From: Raffaelea ambrosiae
Taxonomy: Eukaryota; Ascomycota; Sordariomycetes; Ophiostomatales; Ophiostomataceae
Length of the DNA: 64,000 nucleotides
Assembly (NCBI GenBank): GCA_002778195.1
Contig: PCDI01000004.1
Location: forward strand, 134,074-198,073
Direction: 5' to 3'
The notes beneath the pieces were generated by a model that saw only the letters and a list, made by a program, of their open reading frames with translations, was not told where the DNA came from and made no database searches. Shown here piece by piece: positions 24,563-36,923 of the stretch (position 1 is its first letter; each line of letters opens with the position of its first letter). The position numbers were made by a program, and so were the translations under genes.

Positions 24563-27070
24563 ATGGCGACCAAGACCGAGTCCGCCGGCCTGCTGCCAGA
24601 CGGCAGCAAGACAAAGAACGTGCGGTCGGTGCTGCGGGTGGTCATTCTGGGTCTGATTGCGGCGGCAGCCGTGTCGAGCCGACTGTTCTCTGTGATCCGT
24701 GAGTTTCTTGTTCCGGTGGCGATTCTGCATCGTCACTTCCCAAAAAAAAGCTTCATCTGTGCTAACCGTTTCCCTCTTTCTCTTCGCGCAGGCTTCGAAA
24801 GCATCATCCACGAATGTCGGTTCTCCCTCGAATCCGGCCTCTCTTTCTCGTCTCCGGCCTGATTTATACTGACCTCCTCTTCCTCTTGCAGTCGACCCCT
24901 GGTTCAACTTCCGCGCAACCAAGTACCTCGTCGCCAATGGCTTCTACAGCTTCTGGGACTGGTTCGACGACCGCACCTGGCACCCGCTTGGCCGTGTCAC
25001 CGGCGGCACGCTCTACCCCGGCCTGATGGTCACCAGCGGCGTCATCTACCACGCTCTGCGCGCCCTCACCATCCCCGTCGACATCCGCAACATCTGCGTC
25101 CTGCTGGCGCCCGCCTTCTCCGGCCTGACCGCGTACTCGGCCTATCTGTTGACCAACGAGATGACCACGTCGCCCTCTGCCGGCCTGCTCGCTGCTGCCT
25201 TCATGGGAATTTCGCCCGGCTACATCTCGCGATCCGTTGCCGGCAGCTACGACAACGAGGCCATTGCCATCTTCCTGCTGGTCTTCACCTTCTACCTCTG
25301 GATCAAAGCCCTTAAGCTGGGCTCGATGCTATGGGGAGGGCTCTGCGCGCTCTTCTACGGCTACATGGTCGCCTCATGGGGTGGCTACGCCTTCATCACC
25401 TGCCTGCTACCGCTGCACGCCTTTGTGCTCATCTGCATGGGCCGCTACAGCACGCGCCTCTACGTCGCCTACACGACGTGGTACGTGCTGGGCACCATTG
25501 CCAGCTTCCAGATTCCCTTTGTCGGCTTCAACCCCGTCAAGACCAGCGAGCACATGCCTGCCCTGGGTACGTACTGTCTTTTTCTGCTGCGGTTAGCTGC
25601 TTGCCGACTATTTCTGGAGACGTCTATTAACAGTCTATGAACACACCGACAGGTATCTTCGGCTTCCTCCAACTCCTTGCCTTCCTCGACTACGTCCGGT
25701 CTGCCGTTAAGGGTCGCCAATTCCAGACTTTCCTGTGGCTCGTTTCTGGCCTCATCTTCGGTGTCGGCCTTCTGGGTCTGACTGTGGCCACTACTGCTGG
25801 CTACATCGCGCCGTGGAGTGGCCGTTTCTACTCCCTCTGGGATACTGGCTATGCTAAGATTCACATCCCCATTATCGCCTCGGTGTCCGAGCACCAGCCG
25901 ACCGCCTGGCCCGCGTTCTTCTTCGACCTCAACTTCCTCATCTGGCTGTTCCCTGCCGGTGTCTACCTCTGCTTCCAGAATCTGGCCGACGAGCACGTTT
26001 TCATCGTGGTGTACGCCCTCTTCGGCAGTTACTTTGCCGGCGTCATGGTGCGTTTGATGCTGACGCTGACCCCCGTCGTGTGTGTGGCCGCTGCCATGGC
26101 GGTGTCGTCTCTGCTCGACCCCTACCTCGATGCACGGTCGCCGGATCCGGAGGTTGTTGCGGCACTCGAGGAGGCTGCCGAGAAGAAGCCGGCCAAGAGT
26201 GGCGGCCTGCGGTCGACCTCCAAGCCCAAGATTGGTATCTACTCGATCACGTCCAAGGCCATCGTTACAGTCGCCATGGTAGTCTACCTGCTGCTGTTTG
26301 TGACGCACTGCACGTGGGTGACGTCCAACGCGTACTCGTCGCCGTCTGTGGTGTTGGCCAGCCGGATGCCCGATGGCAGCCAGCACATCATCGACGACTA
26401 CCGCGAGGCGTACCAGTGGCTGCGCCAGAACACGCGCGAGGACGCAAAGATCATGTCGTGGTGGGACTACGGCTACCAGATCGGCGGCATGGCGGACCGG
26501 CCGACGCTGGTGGACAACAACACGTGGAACAACACGCACATCGCGACGGTGGGCAAGGCCATGAGCTCGCGCGAGGAGGTCAGCTACCCGATCATGCGCC
26601 AGCACGAGGTCGACTATGTGCTGGTCGTCTTTGGCGGTCTCTTGGGCTACTCGGGCGACGACATCAACAAGTTCCTGTGGATGGTGCGCATCGCCGAGGG
26701 CATCTGGCCGGAGGAGGTGCGGGAGCGCGACTTCTTCACGGCTCGGGGCGAGTACCGCGTCGACGACCAGGCCACCGACACCATGAAGAACAGTCTGATG
26801 TACAAGATGTCGTACCACAACTACCAGTCGCTGTTCCCGCCCGGCCAGGCCCAGGACCGTGTCCGCGGCTCGCGGCTGCCGGACAAGAGCCCGACGCTCA
26901 ACACGCTCGAGGAGGCCTTCACCAGCGAGAACTGGATCATCCGGATCTACAAGGTCAAGGACCTGGACAACGTTGGCCGTGACCACGCGGCGGTGGCATC
27001 CTTTGAGCAGGGCCACAAGAAGAAGAAGACGCTGAAGCGGAGAGGCCCGCGTGTCCTGCGGGTTGACTAA
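24563..27070 (+). CDS. STT3: Oligosaccharyltransferase catalytic subunit STT3
   Basis: Four exons, 24563-24698, 24792-24815, 24892-25566 and 25653-27070, give 750 aa. The enzyme transfers the lipid-linked glycan to Asn in N-X-S/T sequons in the ER lumen. Seen: an N-terminal membrane segment, the first luminal loop [20 protein letters not shown] (DXD-like metal site, here spread over three exons), about a dozen hydrophobic segments, [13 protein letters not shown], the [10 protein letters not shown] loop, and the catalytic signature SWWDYGYQI followed by the [10 protein letters not shown] sequon block. The C-terminus is basic ([13 protein letters not shown]). Exon 2 is only 24 nt (codes FESIIHE) and is needed to keep the frame and the conserved loop. 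The size agrees with fungal STT3. Confidence 0.96.
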
Positions 27071-28187
27071 AGAGACTGAAGGGTTTCGGGGGAGGCACCA
27101 AAAAGGCACATCTTGAACACTGTTTGTGTGGCTATGTCTGTTGAGCGATGTGGGTGGTATGTATGTCTTTTCGTTATGGGTTTTCCTCTCTTTCCTAGAA
27201 AAGGGGTGTGTAAATTAAAAAACGTGTGGAGGGAAGGAAGGAGGCAGAACAAGATTCCAAAACGGGAAGGCATAAAGAGGAAAGGGAAAAAACTATGTAG
27301 AGTGGACTGTATTTCTCGCTTTATTATCTGGAGTCATCAAATCAATTTCTTTGTTCATTGGTCTTTTGATCCTGAGATACTCTCGCTCTTCAGCAGCCGG
27401 GATGCTAGATTTTTCTTCCTGTGGACAAGTACTGTGCTTTGCACATTGTCTCTGGTGGGTCATGTTGACGATGTCTTCGTCCGGCTTCATCTGCCTTCTT
27501 TCATCCTCCACCGAGCCATGCCGGTATGCAAACGTGGTCCACAACTATTGCAGCTCTCTGACTACTCGAGACACACAGCAGGGAAGTAGTTACAGTTGTT
27601 GAGCAGTCCGCATAGGACTTCGTTGGGCTGTCCTGTCCTTGGCATCCCATCCGACCTCCTCGACCACCTCTCATCAGCTCATCCCATCTATTGACATTGC
27701 CCACTAAACACGTCCAAACAATGCCATTGACGAGTGTCCCCAGCAACAGGCAAACGTGGACCGGTGTCAGGCCCAAACCCTTTGCCCTGATTCGGCTCTG
27801 ACGCAGAACACACAAAGTGAGGCCTACTTGACCAACGACTGCCCACAAGAAAACAAACCTCTCCCAGGCAACGACCACCACAAAAAAAAAAGAGAAAAAA
27901 GTCCTGTTTTTTCTTGTGTTTCATCTTGACTTGGATTTTTTTCCCCATTCACCGCTCCTTTTGTGCAGATTTCGCATTCAACGCTCTTTTCTCCTTGACC
28001 ATTTTCTCTGGAAAACATCAGGCAGACCACTCCTTTTGCTTCTCTTTCAAATAACTGCATCTCTTTTCTTGCAATCACTTTTCATTCGTTTGCCTCTCTT
28101 CAAGTTATCTTTATGACATTCATACCAACCTCGATGCCACTCTTTTGAACAGCTCGCGCGGTCGGACGAAGAGAGACGTCTACTGAG
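27071..28187. other. Intergenic spacer
   Basis: 1.1 kb with the STT3 3' UTR (A/G-rich near 27200-27290) and a T/C-rich leader (27890-28120) of the next gene. No gene is supported. Confidence 0.55.
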
Positions 28188-31100
28188 ATGCTGCCTCACA
28201 GAACCCTGCGGCATCGAGAGTAAGTTCTGTCAATCACATCGCGAGCTTCTTCCTCATTACCCCGAGCTTGGCTCTCTGCTGAGACACGCATATTGCAGCC
28301 CGTCCTCCGAGCCGGTAGGATACTATCACCGCCGACGGACTCGAGACGGGCGTTTGCAGTACGGTGTCAGCTTTCAGCCTGCCAGAGGCCATTCGTCGTC
28401 GGCGTCCTCGTCTTCGTTCTCTGACAGGCCCGACAACACACAAATCCCTCTTTCCTCATCCCAAGCATCCTTTCAAGCCCAAGAAAACGTCCCTGTTGGA
28501 GCCGACATCGGCATCACGGACGCTTCACGAACACGAATCCCCCGGCCAGACGTGGCAGATATCATCGGCACGCTCCTTGGTTTCGACACGAGCGGCGTTT
28601 TACCTGCTAACAACAAACCAACTGCGCCGTCTTGTAGTGCCTCTGCTTCGAACAGAACCGGCAAACCTCGACGGCCCGAGCACCTATCTTCGTCTGAAGC
28701 CGAGACCAGCTCAAGCGGCCCTCCCCGACCGACTCCACCAAGCGGTGCGGATTCAGTTACTACTCGGCCGATGTCTACGAATCGTGATAGAACCAGCGCC
28801 ACCAGAATGAGTCGTTCCTCCAGCAACAGTGACAACGATGTCGCCTTCACGCCAAGCCGCTCCAGCAGCCGTCGTGCGCGCTCTCCAGGTCGGATGTTTA
28901 GCATATTTACACGCCGTGGCCGTCGATCTCGCACCAACTCGGACTCGTCTTCCCACCCCGGGGCCGATGACATTGCGGTAGGACCGTCTGTGCCAGCATA
29001 CATTCGCAATGGAACAGGCTGGGAGAACATGCCTCCCACTTACGAGTATGCGCCGTCTGGCATGACCACAGCTGGAGCCGCGTATCCCATCGCCAATATC
29101 CCGGCCCACATCTACATCCTCCAGCCGCAGCAGCCCAGTCCAACAGGCCCAGTGACCCTGACAGCCAATGCTCCTGGATTTTCTGGCCAGCCCATGCCAT
29201 CTCCGTCCGTGCATCAGACCTCCCATGGCCTTCACCAGGCTCCAGGGCATGTCCTCACCGCCGTGTATCCTACGGCTGTGCATCCGAACGTTGCACCGCC
29301 GTTGGTATCTGTTCCTGCAAGTGGGTTGGTAACATCGCTCGAGTCTCAGACTGTTGCCAGTGCTGCAAGCTCCGAGAACGAACCTGCTCATTCCACTACG
29401 AGAGCTGCTCGACGTGCCAGTGCTTCGAGCAGACCGAGCCGTCGTCATCATCGCTCGGATACTGCCAGCTCCAGTCGGCGGCAGAGTTCGTCTCGCGGCC
29501 GGGCCTCCAACCAGAAAGAAAACCAGCAACACCACAGGGACTGCCAGGACAATGAACAGAAGCATCGCCGAAAGGCCATTCCCGACAGGATGCAGAACAA
29601 ACACATCTGCAATGGATGTGGCCGGGTTCGTTCGCGCAAGTTCCACGACGCCAACCCCATCCGTCCTGGAAGGAAGATGATCCCCAACTTTTGCCGCAAA
29701 TGCCGCGATGCCTATCTGCGAGACGAAGATACAGGCGACTTAGCTGATGAAAATGACAGCGGCACCGCTCTCTGCACCAAGGTAATTGACAAACACCGCT
29801 CCGCAGAACTGTGTATAGCTAACAAATGCTGTATAGAAAGTGAAAAAGAAGAAGAGACCCATGGACTGTCTCCCGAGTGATACTAGCTTTGTTGCCAGCA
29901 TTGCTTCCAACGTATGTCCTGCAGCTTTCGTGTTCCATATTTCTGTATGAGCGAATCTAACAAGCGAAATAATAGATCCACGAGATCCCAAGTCCAAGGG
30001 GTTTGCTTAGGACTGCCGACGATTCGGACTCTGAAGGCACACTCATGGTCCAGTCCCCAAGACCGCGGCAGACCACTTCGGCCGTCTCGTCCAGCATTTT
30101 TGAGACGTCCAAGAAGTTCCAGGACGCATTTTCTGCTATTGCAGAAGGCAAAGCAAGGTCACGTTCGCGAATGGACAGGTCAGCCAGAGGAAAAAAGGGC
30201 CAAGCTGAGAACGTGAACCCGGTAAGCGGCTGTGGATATCGACCTCCTACAGTCGAGTCTGTGATTGAGTCGTCAGAGGAATCGTCTGCAGTTCGATCTC
30301 AGGTGCCACATTTTTCGACGCCACCTCGCAAGCGCGGACACCGATTTGATTCTGGCTCTGGCCAAAGCTTTTTAAGCCCTCGCCATTTCTCGTACCCAAT
30401 GGATGACAGTCAGTCGTCGGGGTCGTCTGTCAATGACTGGTCGGGAAGAACACCCCGCCAGTCCCGATTTTCCGTGTGCTCCCCGGTCGCGGAGTGCCGA
30501 TCGGTATTAGATCAGTACGACCTTGAGTTGAGCCAAAAATACAATGGATGCGAGGAGCAAGTACTCCGCAGCACTGAAAACGACCCATTTGTCGACAAAA
30601 AGAAGCACCGGTTGGCCAAGCAGGACAAGCGCACATTTGAGCCGAGGCAGGTGCCGGGCAGTTTCCACAGCGAGTGGCGGAGCCCGTATCATGTCCCGAA
30701 AACCTTTAGCGTGCGTACAGCCAGCTCTTCGACAGCTTCAGACAATATGGCGGCTTCCTTGTCCCGTGCTGGTGAAGGTCAGGACGAGTTGGAGGCTTGG
30801 CTATCTGGAAACAAGAAAGCGTCTAGTTCGCTGCACAATGGACCGGCGGGCTCTATGGTCGGAAGCGGAATATATGGTGATGACCATGCAAAAGCCAGTC
30901 CTTCTAAAGAAGGTATTCCGCCATACAATTTTGATCTCTTCTCCGAGGCCTCTGCCCTGCCGGAAACGCCAGTGACTGCTCGGATGGTGTTTGGAAACGA
31001 GAACGAAACCCCGTTTAGGGAAGACAGGATTGCTGGCCCCGAAAGCACTATCATTCCGGACTATAATTTTGACCTGTTTTCAGAAGTTGCCAGTAACTGG

Positions 31101-31574
31101 GATGGCAGAGAGAGCGATGGCCACGACTGTCTCTTGGATGACATTGGTGTTTCTGTGGCTGCCCTGAGCGATTTGGATGACAACGCGAACTGCTCGCCCA
31201 TTGGAAGCTCATATTTCCCTATTGGCAGAAAGGGGACGCCAGAGTTTGAAAGCTACGCCGTGACTCTGCCGTCTGAGAACAGCAGCGCGGTGGATGACGG
31301 TTCCAGTGACCTGTCCAAGCGGCGAGTGCTGACCGCCGTGCGCTGCGACACACCAGGCTCTGTACGAAGCCAGATGGCGAAGACGAATAGCAGCGGTGTG
31401 AGCCTGTGCCCGTCGCTCGAGGTAGTGGAGTACAGCGAGGAGGAGAACGAAAACGCCGTCGGGGGCAAAGTGGTTCGACACATTGTCGAGTGCGAAGTTG
31501 TTTCTAACCCGACAGATTCGGAGTGTGGGCATTCGGCTCGCCTCTTGGCAGTGCCTGGCACACCTCTTCAGTGA
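28188..31574 (+). CDS. Unrecognised 1062-aa disordered protein with CX2C...CX2C site
   Basis: Four exons, 28188-28219, 28299-29781, 29837-29911 and 29976-31574; the small first and third exons join two large open frames into one. I do not recognise the family. The first half is Ser/Arg/Pro-rich low complexity with RS-like stretches. Residues about 430-475 carry the only ordered-looking block: HICNGCGRVRSRKFHD then NFCRKCRDAYLRDE, that is, two CX2C pairs that could bind one zinc. Exon 3 codes a KVKKKKRP basic patch (possible nuclear signal). The second half is acidic and Ser-rich and contains two copies of YNFDLFSE about 50 residues apart. The zinc site plus basic patch suggest a nuclear or chromatin-linked role, but this is speculation. 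The start ATG was chosen because its 32-nt exon supplies exactly the two bases needed at the CAG acceptor. Confidence 0.8.
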
Positions 31575-32328
31575 GTGATTGGAGTCCCAGGGAGCTGAGT
31601 CTGTCATGGAATCAACACTAACAGCGTCTACACAGGAGACTTTTGATGTGATGGATGTTGTGTCTGTTGCCCATTTTGATGCTTGATGTTTGATTTTGTC
31701 ATGTTTTGATTGACCATATCGCTTGATGTCTTGTGCCTTTTGTCAATGTTTGATATTCTGTTGTTGCATTGTACTTGCATGAAAGCATTGTCACCAGATC
31801 GCATCTTCGCGGAGTGGTGGTTGCAGTAGAATTGAACTACCTTGCCGACCACCCCTTATTTCCTATTGTTTTTCTTTCCTTTCCTTTCCTACACTTAATC
31901 TTGCTTTAATATTTTGTTATTTTGCTACTCAATTGTTGTTTTGTTTTCTCATTTGGGTTGAGAGAGGCTGCTGTTGACACAGGTTGTTAGTTGATCATGG
32001 TCAGGACTAGGAGGAGAGGTGGCCTGCACAAATACCTAGGCATAAGCAAGAAGGGCACATGTGCATGCTTGGCAAGCAGGCCAGGACAGCCAGAGAATAA
32101 TGTGGTTTAGCTCGATGAGAGTTTTCTTACTTCTGACTTTTAATAAAGTATGGTTGTTGCCTGTTTATTTCTTGGCATTGCTGACACTGGACAAGGCATA
32201 GAAAGATGGGTCTCTTTCTGGTCATAAGCAGTAGTTAGTCAATAACTAGTTATACCGCAGAACACTATATGGTCCATTATCACTCCATGTTCTTATTTCT
32301 GTCTCTTCTCTTTATCTTTCTCTATTGC
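31575..32328. other. AT-rich convergent intergenic region
   Basis: Between two convergent genes. 31640-31770 is rich in TTGAT/TTTGAT-type words; the remainder is AT-rich. No ORF of interest. Confidence 0.5.
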
Positions 32329-33654
32329 TTATGTGTTCACCGGCGCTCCGTCCGGGTACCGCCCGCCCCTGACTTCGATCTTGGCCAGTAGCGCATCAAT
32401 CTCGTCCATCTCGGCGTCGGTCAGCTCGACCAGAACGGCGTTCTCGCGCACGCGCTCGGCGGTGGTGGCACCCGGGATGGGAATGATCGTCTTGGGCATG
32501 CCGGGGCGGCGTGCCAGGCTACGAACCCAGTTGATGGCCAGCTGGGCCGGAGTGCAGCCCTTTTTGTTGGCGAGGGCCACGACCTGGTCGACAATCTGGA
32601 CATTGATGGCAAAGTTTTCGGGCTGGAAGCGGGGGAAGTTGCGACGTATGTCGCCTTTGGGAAGATCATCGAGAGATTTGATCTGGCCAGTGAGGATCTG
32701 TGAAAGGGGAGTAGTGAGCAGGCGAACCGTCCAGAGTGGAGGGTTATAGAAGTCTTGGAAAAGACCCCTTCAGGCGAAGCGAGGACAAAGAAGAGAATGG
32801 GAAGAGGCAACTCCTTCGAGCGGAGCGAGGACCCCCCCCCCCAAAAAAAAAAAAAAAAAAACCTCTCCCAACTCACACCTCGACCCACGGGCGAGTAGGC
32901 CACGAGGGGGATGTCGTACTGCGCACACGCAGCGGCGACGCCGTTCTCCAGCACTTCGGTGGCCCACATGGACAGCTCGACCTCGACGGCGCCGATCTTG
33001 TGGCCCGTGGCGACGGCCTCGTGGATGGACTTGGCCGAGACCTCGCTGAGGGCGATGCCGCCGAGCTTCTTGGTGGCCATGTACTCGTCGGCGAGCGTCT
33101 GGAAGGTGACCGCCAGCGGGGTGTTCGGGTCGCGGCGGGCGCACTCAAAGAGGTCGATGTGCGCGAGGCCGGCGCCCTTGGTGGGCGAGCTCTCGGCGAA
33201 GCTGGGGCCTTCGCCCTGGAGCTGCTGCAGGGTCGTGTCCATGGAGGCCCGCACGGTGGCGGGCGAGCCATCGGGCTTGAAGGTCGTAAAGTTGACGGCG
33301 CCCTTGATGCAGAGGACAATCTTGGCGGCGTCCTCGGGGTACTGGGCGAGGTAGCGGTGCAGCAGGACGGCCGAGTTGTACTCGGGCGGGCCGTAGAACT
33401 CGCCGCCGTTCCAGTACGTGCAGCCGGCGTCGAGGGCGGCGCGCATGGCCTCAAAGGCCTGTTTTTGGGAACATGGTTGGGGGCGCCAAGTGAGGCCTGA
33501 AGAGAAAAGAAGAAGAAAAAGAGGAAAGAGTTAGCTTTCGCCTTTCGCTTTTCGCTTCCCGCCTTTCGCTTTTCTCTTCTTCTGTCGACTTCTCCTACCT
33601 ACCCATCAGGCCGAAGCCAATAGGGCCAACTTCACGACCGACGAGCTGAGGCAT
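32329..33654 (-). CDS. Aldo/keto reductase, pyridoxal reductase-like
   Basis: Three exons, 33654-33603, 33496-32877 and 32697-32329, give 346 aa. It is an (alpha/beta)8 NADPH-dependent reductase. The N-terminus MPQLVGREVGPIGFGLMGLTWR and the motif NGGEFYGPPEYNS (catalytic Tyr of the Asp-Tyr-Lys-His tetrad region) are typical of the Plr1/YakC group. Other blocks are CIKGAVNF, HIDLFECAR, GGIALSEVSAKSI and VAYSPVGRG|ILTGQI across intron 2, and IPIPGATTAERVRENA near the cofactor site. Yeast Plr1 reduces pyridoxal to pyridoxine, but substrate prediction within this family is weak. Intron 2 contains a C10-12/A18-20 homopolymer junction that could cause assembly or RT errors but does not touch coding sequence. 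Confidence 0.9.
32831..32861. repeat. Poly-C/poly-A junction in intron
   Basis: A C run directly followed by a long A run, inside intron 2 of the aldo/keto reductase gene. Confidence 0.9.
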
Positions 33655-34461
33655 GGCTGTGTCAAGAGGCCAGGAAAAAAAAAGTCTGAAATTGACGGGA
33701 ACAAAAGATATCTGGGAGCTGGCGAAGCAAATCCTGAAAATGTCTGAAGATGCCTGAAGGTGTCTGAAAGACGTCTAATCCGATCGGGAGCTGTTCGAAT
33801 AAACAAGGCAATGGCATCTCCCTGCCTGCGCAAAATTGCGAATTCATTGGCGGCTTTATACCAGAGCTCGCGGCAGGTTACGACGCCCCAGCACCGGCCG
33901 CCTGTCGACAGGACTCCATGCTTCCGATGAAGCCTCCCCGCAGCCTGCTGTTCCTTTCCCACTCAGTACGCGTATTGGTTACTTATCGGTCACTACTCGT
34001 TCGTACCAAGGCTCACCAGCCCGGTGACGGGCCAAATTCGATCCAAGATTCCAAACCTCACCTCCCTTGGTGACAAATTCCGAATAGCTTCCATCAGCTC
34101 AACTATCATTCCGGTGCACGTGTCGGTGTCTCTCGCTTTCTCCGAGTCCCTAAGTCCTGGTGCTCGTCCGTCTTCTGCTGGCCAGGCGTCGGGTTTGGGA
34201 TTGATCTGTTTGGCCGATATGCACACTGTCTAAAGTCCGCACTATCTCCTTCATTATTACGCAGCAGCCATGGGCAAATGCAAAACTCAATGCTTGTTTT
34301 TGTTTTCCCCTGTCTTGCTTTGCTAAGACTGACACATTCATTTTTTGGCCCTGTCGGCCAAGCCCCGGAGTTCGTCCCTCCCACGCACAGCTCTACCAGG
34401 ATCGGGGCTGGAGAAGGCCCCGATCCCGGTCTGTCCACCACCACCTCCTCCCCTTCTGGCC
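33655..34461. other. Intergenic spacer
   Basis: Promoter of the aldo/keto reductase and 3' region of the zinc-finger gene. The segment 33665-33780 has repeats of TGTCTGAA/GATGCCTGAAGG type. No gene is supported. Confidence 0.5.
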
Positions 34462-35926
34462 CTAGTGGAGGGCCAAGGCGTCCAGCTCCCAACCCTCCGG
34501 GCTCATCGAGCCAGACATGCTGCTGGCTCCACCACAGCTGCTACTGCTGTGGTGACTGCTGCGAGTGCCTTGGCCAGCAGCAGCCTGGCCGGATGGCCCA
34601 GTCTTGCTGCCCGCGCGTGTCTTGTCGCGCTTCTGGAGCCACCAGCTGGGGTAGTTGCTGAGGCCGGCATTTTTGAGGGCCTGGAGAGTGGGCGGCATGT
34701 CGTGGACATACTTGCAGCCCTCCCCGAAGGAGCTAGCCAGCGTTAAATACAGCATCCAAACATATTGCGTTTGAGGAGTTCAGCAATGCTTACCAGCGGC
34801 CGTGCCGCAAAAAGTGCCGGCAGTAGCAGGCGCGGGGTTCGGCAGCTTTTCTGCCGCTCTTGCTTGGCTTCTTTTGGCCACCCCAGAACTTGCCCAGGTC
34901 GTTGTTGAGCTTGTTATGCTCTGGGCCGTTGTTGCCACCCTTGCTGGCAGAGAACTGGTCGGTCGACTTGGGCCAGTGGTCCCAGTCTACACCGGCCCCT
35001 TCTTCGAGGAATTCGTCGTTAGCTGTGCAACCGCCAATGTCGAGAAGGACCTGCTGCGTGGGTTGGCTAGCCATTTTGCCCTGCACATTCCGGCTGACGT
35101 TGACCTGGCGCTTCGAAGGTGAAGAGGTGTGTGCGGAGTGCATCGCCTGATGGATCTGATGGGCCTGGTGGGCTTGATGGACCTGATGTGTCTGGCGAGC
35201 CTGTTGGATGTGATGGCCATATTGCACGTTGTCTGCATGGTGAACCTGCACCGTATCTGGGCGTGCGTATTTCTTGGCGATGCCATCGCATGCCTTTTTG
35301 GCGATGCTGACGTTCGGACGTCCCAGGGCCGCTGAGCAGGTCGTGCTTGCCACTGATGCGCCGTCGTCCGATGACGCAGATGAGTGACCGATGGACGGGC
35401 TCTGCGACGGCACGGTGGGGATGGAACTGTTCCTGGAGTTGTTGCTGCTGAATCCCACGAAGGGGTCATTGGCGTTGCTTCGAGTCTTGATACCATGCAT
35501 GCCCGTGTTCTGGGTGGATGCGTTGGCTGTAGCGGTGCCAGTGTCCGGTTCGCGAGCGATGATGCTGATAGTAGGCGTGTTGCAAGTGGTGTGAGCAGCA
35601 CGGCCACGAACGGCGGCAGCTTTGGGAGCGCCATCCACAATGCCATTCTTGATTTGGACTTGGAAGGTCTCAATTTCCTCGTCTTCCGTGTCCGTGATGG
35701 AGCCGCGATGGGACGTGTCAGTCTTGGAGTAGCTGCCAACGGCAATCATGTTCACTGCCTCTGACGGCTTCAGCTGACGAGGAACGCCGATGATGTTGAG
35801 CCAATCAGGCAGCTGGTCAACAGCAATTAGAGGAACTAGACGGCCGGGAGACTCAACGGACATTCCATTTGGCAGGACCGTGGTACGGCCAGCACGCATG
35901 ATGTAGTGGGAAGCCTGGGGAGCCAT
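34462..35926 (-). CDS. CCCH-type zinc-finger protein
   Basis: Two exons, 35926-34794 and 34732-34462, give 467 aa. The intron splits the zinc finger: joining at CGCTG|GTAAGC...GGCTAG restores CRHFLRHGRCSFGEGCKYVH, a CX8CX5CX3H finger typical of RNA-binding proteins. The finger is followed by DMPPTLQALKNAGLSNYPSWWL, a short conserved-looking tail, then Ser/Gly-rich sequence. The N-terminal 350 residues are disordered, with a His/Gln/Ala heptad-like stretch (HQVHQAHQAHQIHQAMH) near residue 270. A role in mRNA regulation is inferred from the finger only. I start at MAPQASHY because upstream sequence in the same frame is CT-rich leader, although it stays open for 294 more codons to an ATG at 36808. 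Confidence 0.82.
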
Positions 35927-36923
35927 TGTGCTGATGTTGGAAGCGTGAAATAGAATGGGAGAACGAACTGGTGAGAAGTGGAAGAAAATGAGAGAATTCG
36001 AAACCGTGAGAAGTTGAGAACGCGAATACGTGCAGACGTGAAGGCGTGAAAACGAGAGAACGAGAGAACGAGAGAACGCGAGAAAATTGGAACGTGAGGG
36101 TTGTGGATCGAGATCGGGAAATCCTGAGATCGAGACCCACGAGAAAGCGAGGTTATGAGAATGTAAGGACGTGAGAACGTGAGAAAGTGAGTACACGAGG
36201 ACCCAAGAGTGCGAGATCGTGGGGATAGCGGGAAAACGCGGATCTTGAAAAAGTAGAACGTAGAATATGGACCGTGAACGTGAACGTGAAATCGTGGAAC
36301 GCAAACGTGAAACGTCGAACAAATAACGTGGAATGAAGAGACAGCTGTGAAATGTGAGGTGCAAGACACGGGATGCAGGGAAGCGAGATAGCAAGCAGAA
36401 AGAAAGAAAAGACGTAATTGAAGTCTTGAAGACGTGAGGCTTTCGAAACAGTCCGAAGACAACGTTGTTGATTCTGATCCTGCCAGGATCAGAAGCAGAA
36501 AAAAAAAGAGAAGTGAGGAGGGATGGTGAAATTGCAACCTGGAAAGAAGAGCAGCAAGATGCAGTTTTGTATCTGAGAAGAGAGCACAGTGGATGTGAGA
36601 ATGCGATCAAGCAGGCGTCAGGAATTGGAAGAAGAGGCCGGGGGGAGGATACGAATGGGGGGTAATAGAGGACTGCAAGAAAAAATAGGAACAATAGAAA
36701 GAACTCAGGAGAATAGAACGAGCCAGAAGGAGGTTGGTCGCTCGCACCTTCCAAACAGGCCTGCGTCGCTCCTTCCTTGTTTTCTTTGTCAACAGCGTCT
36801 GAGGACATGATACAATGAGCGTCTCCAGTTTTTGGCCTTTGTGTTACACAGACAAACGTTTGTCTACTTCACCGTCACTTCAGTGTCCATTAGCCTATTC
36901 ACTACCTTTCTCTATATGACTCT
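35927..36923. repeat. Degenerate GAGAACG/GTGAGAA leader repeats
   Basis: The leader of the CCCH gene. On the plus strand it reads as many imperfect copies of GAGAACGTGAGAA/GAGAACGAGAGAA (35995-36240), i.e. TTCTCACGTTCTC in the sense of transcription. It is low-complexity and pyrimidine-rich in the transcript. 36460-36560 is A-rich. Confidence 0.6.

Noticed and set aside
25469..27109. 546-codon minus-strand ORF
   Set aside because: Antisense shadow of STT3 exon 4.
35927..36808. N-terminal 294-codon extension of the CCCH protein
   Set aside because: CT-rich repetitive leader; kept as a finding but not annotated as coding.
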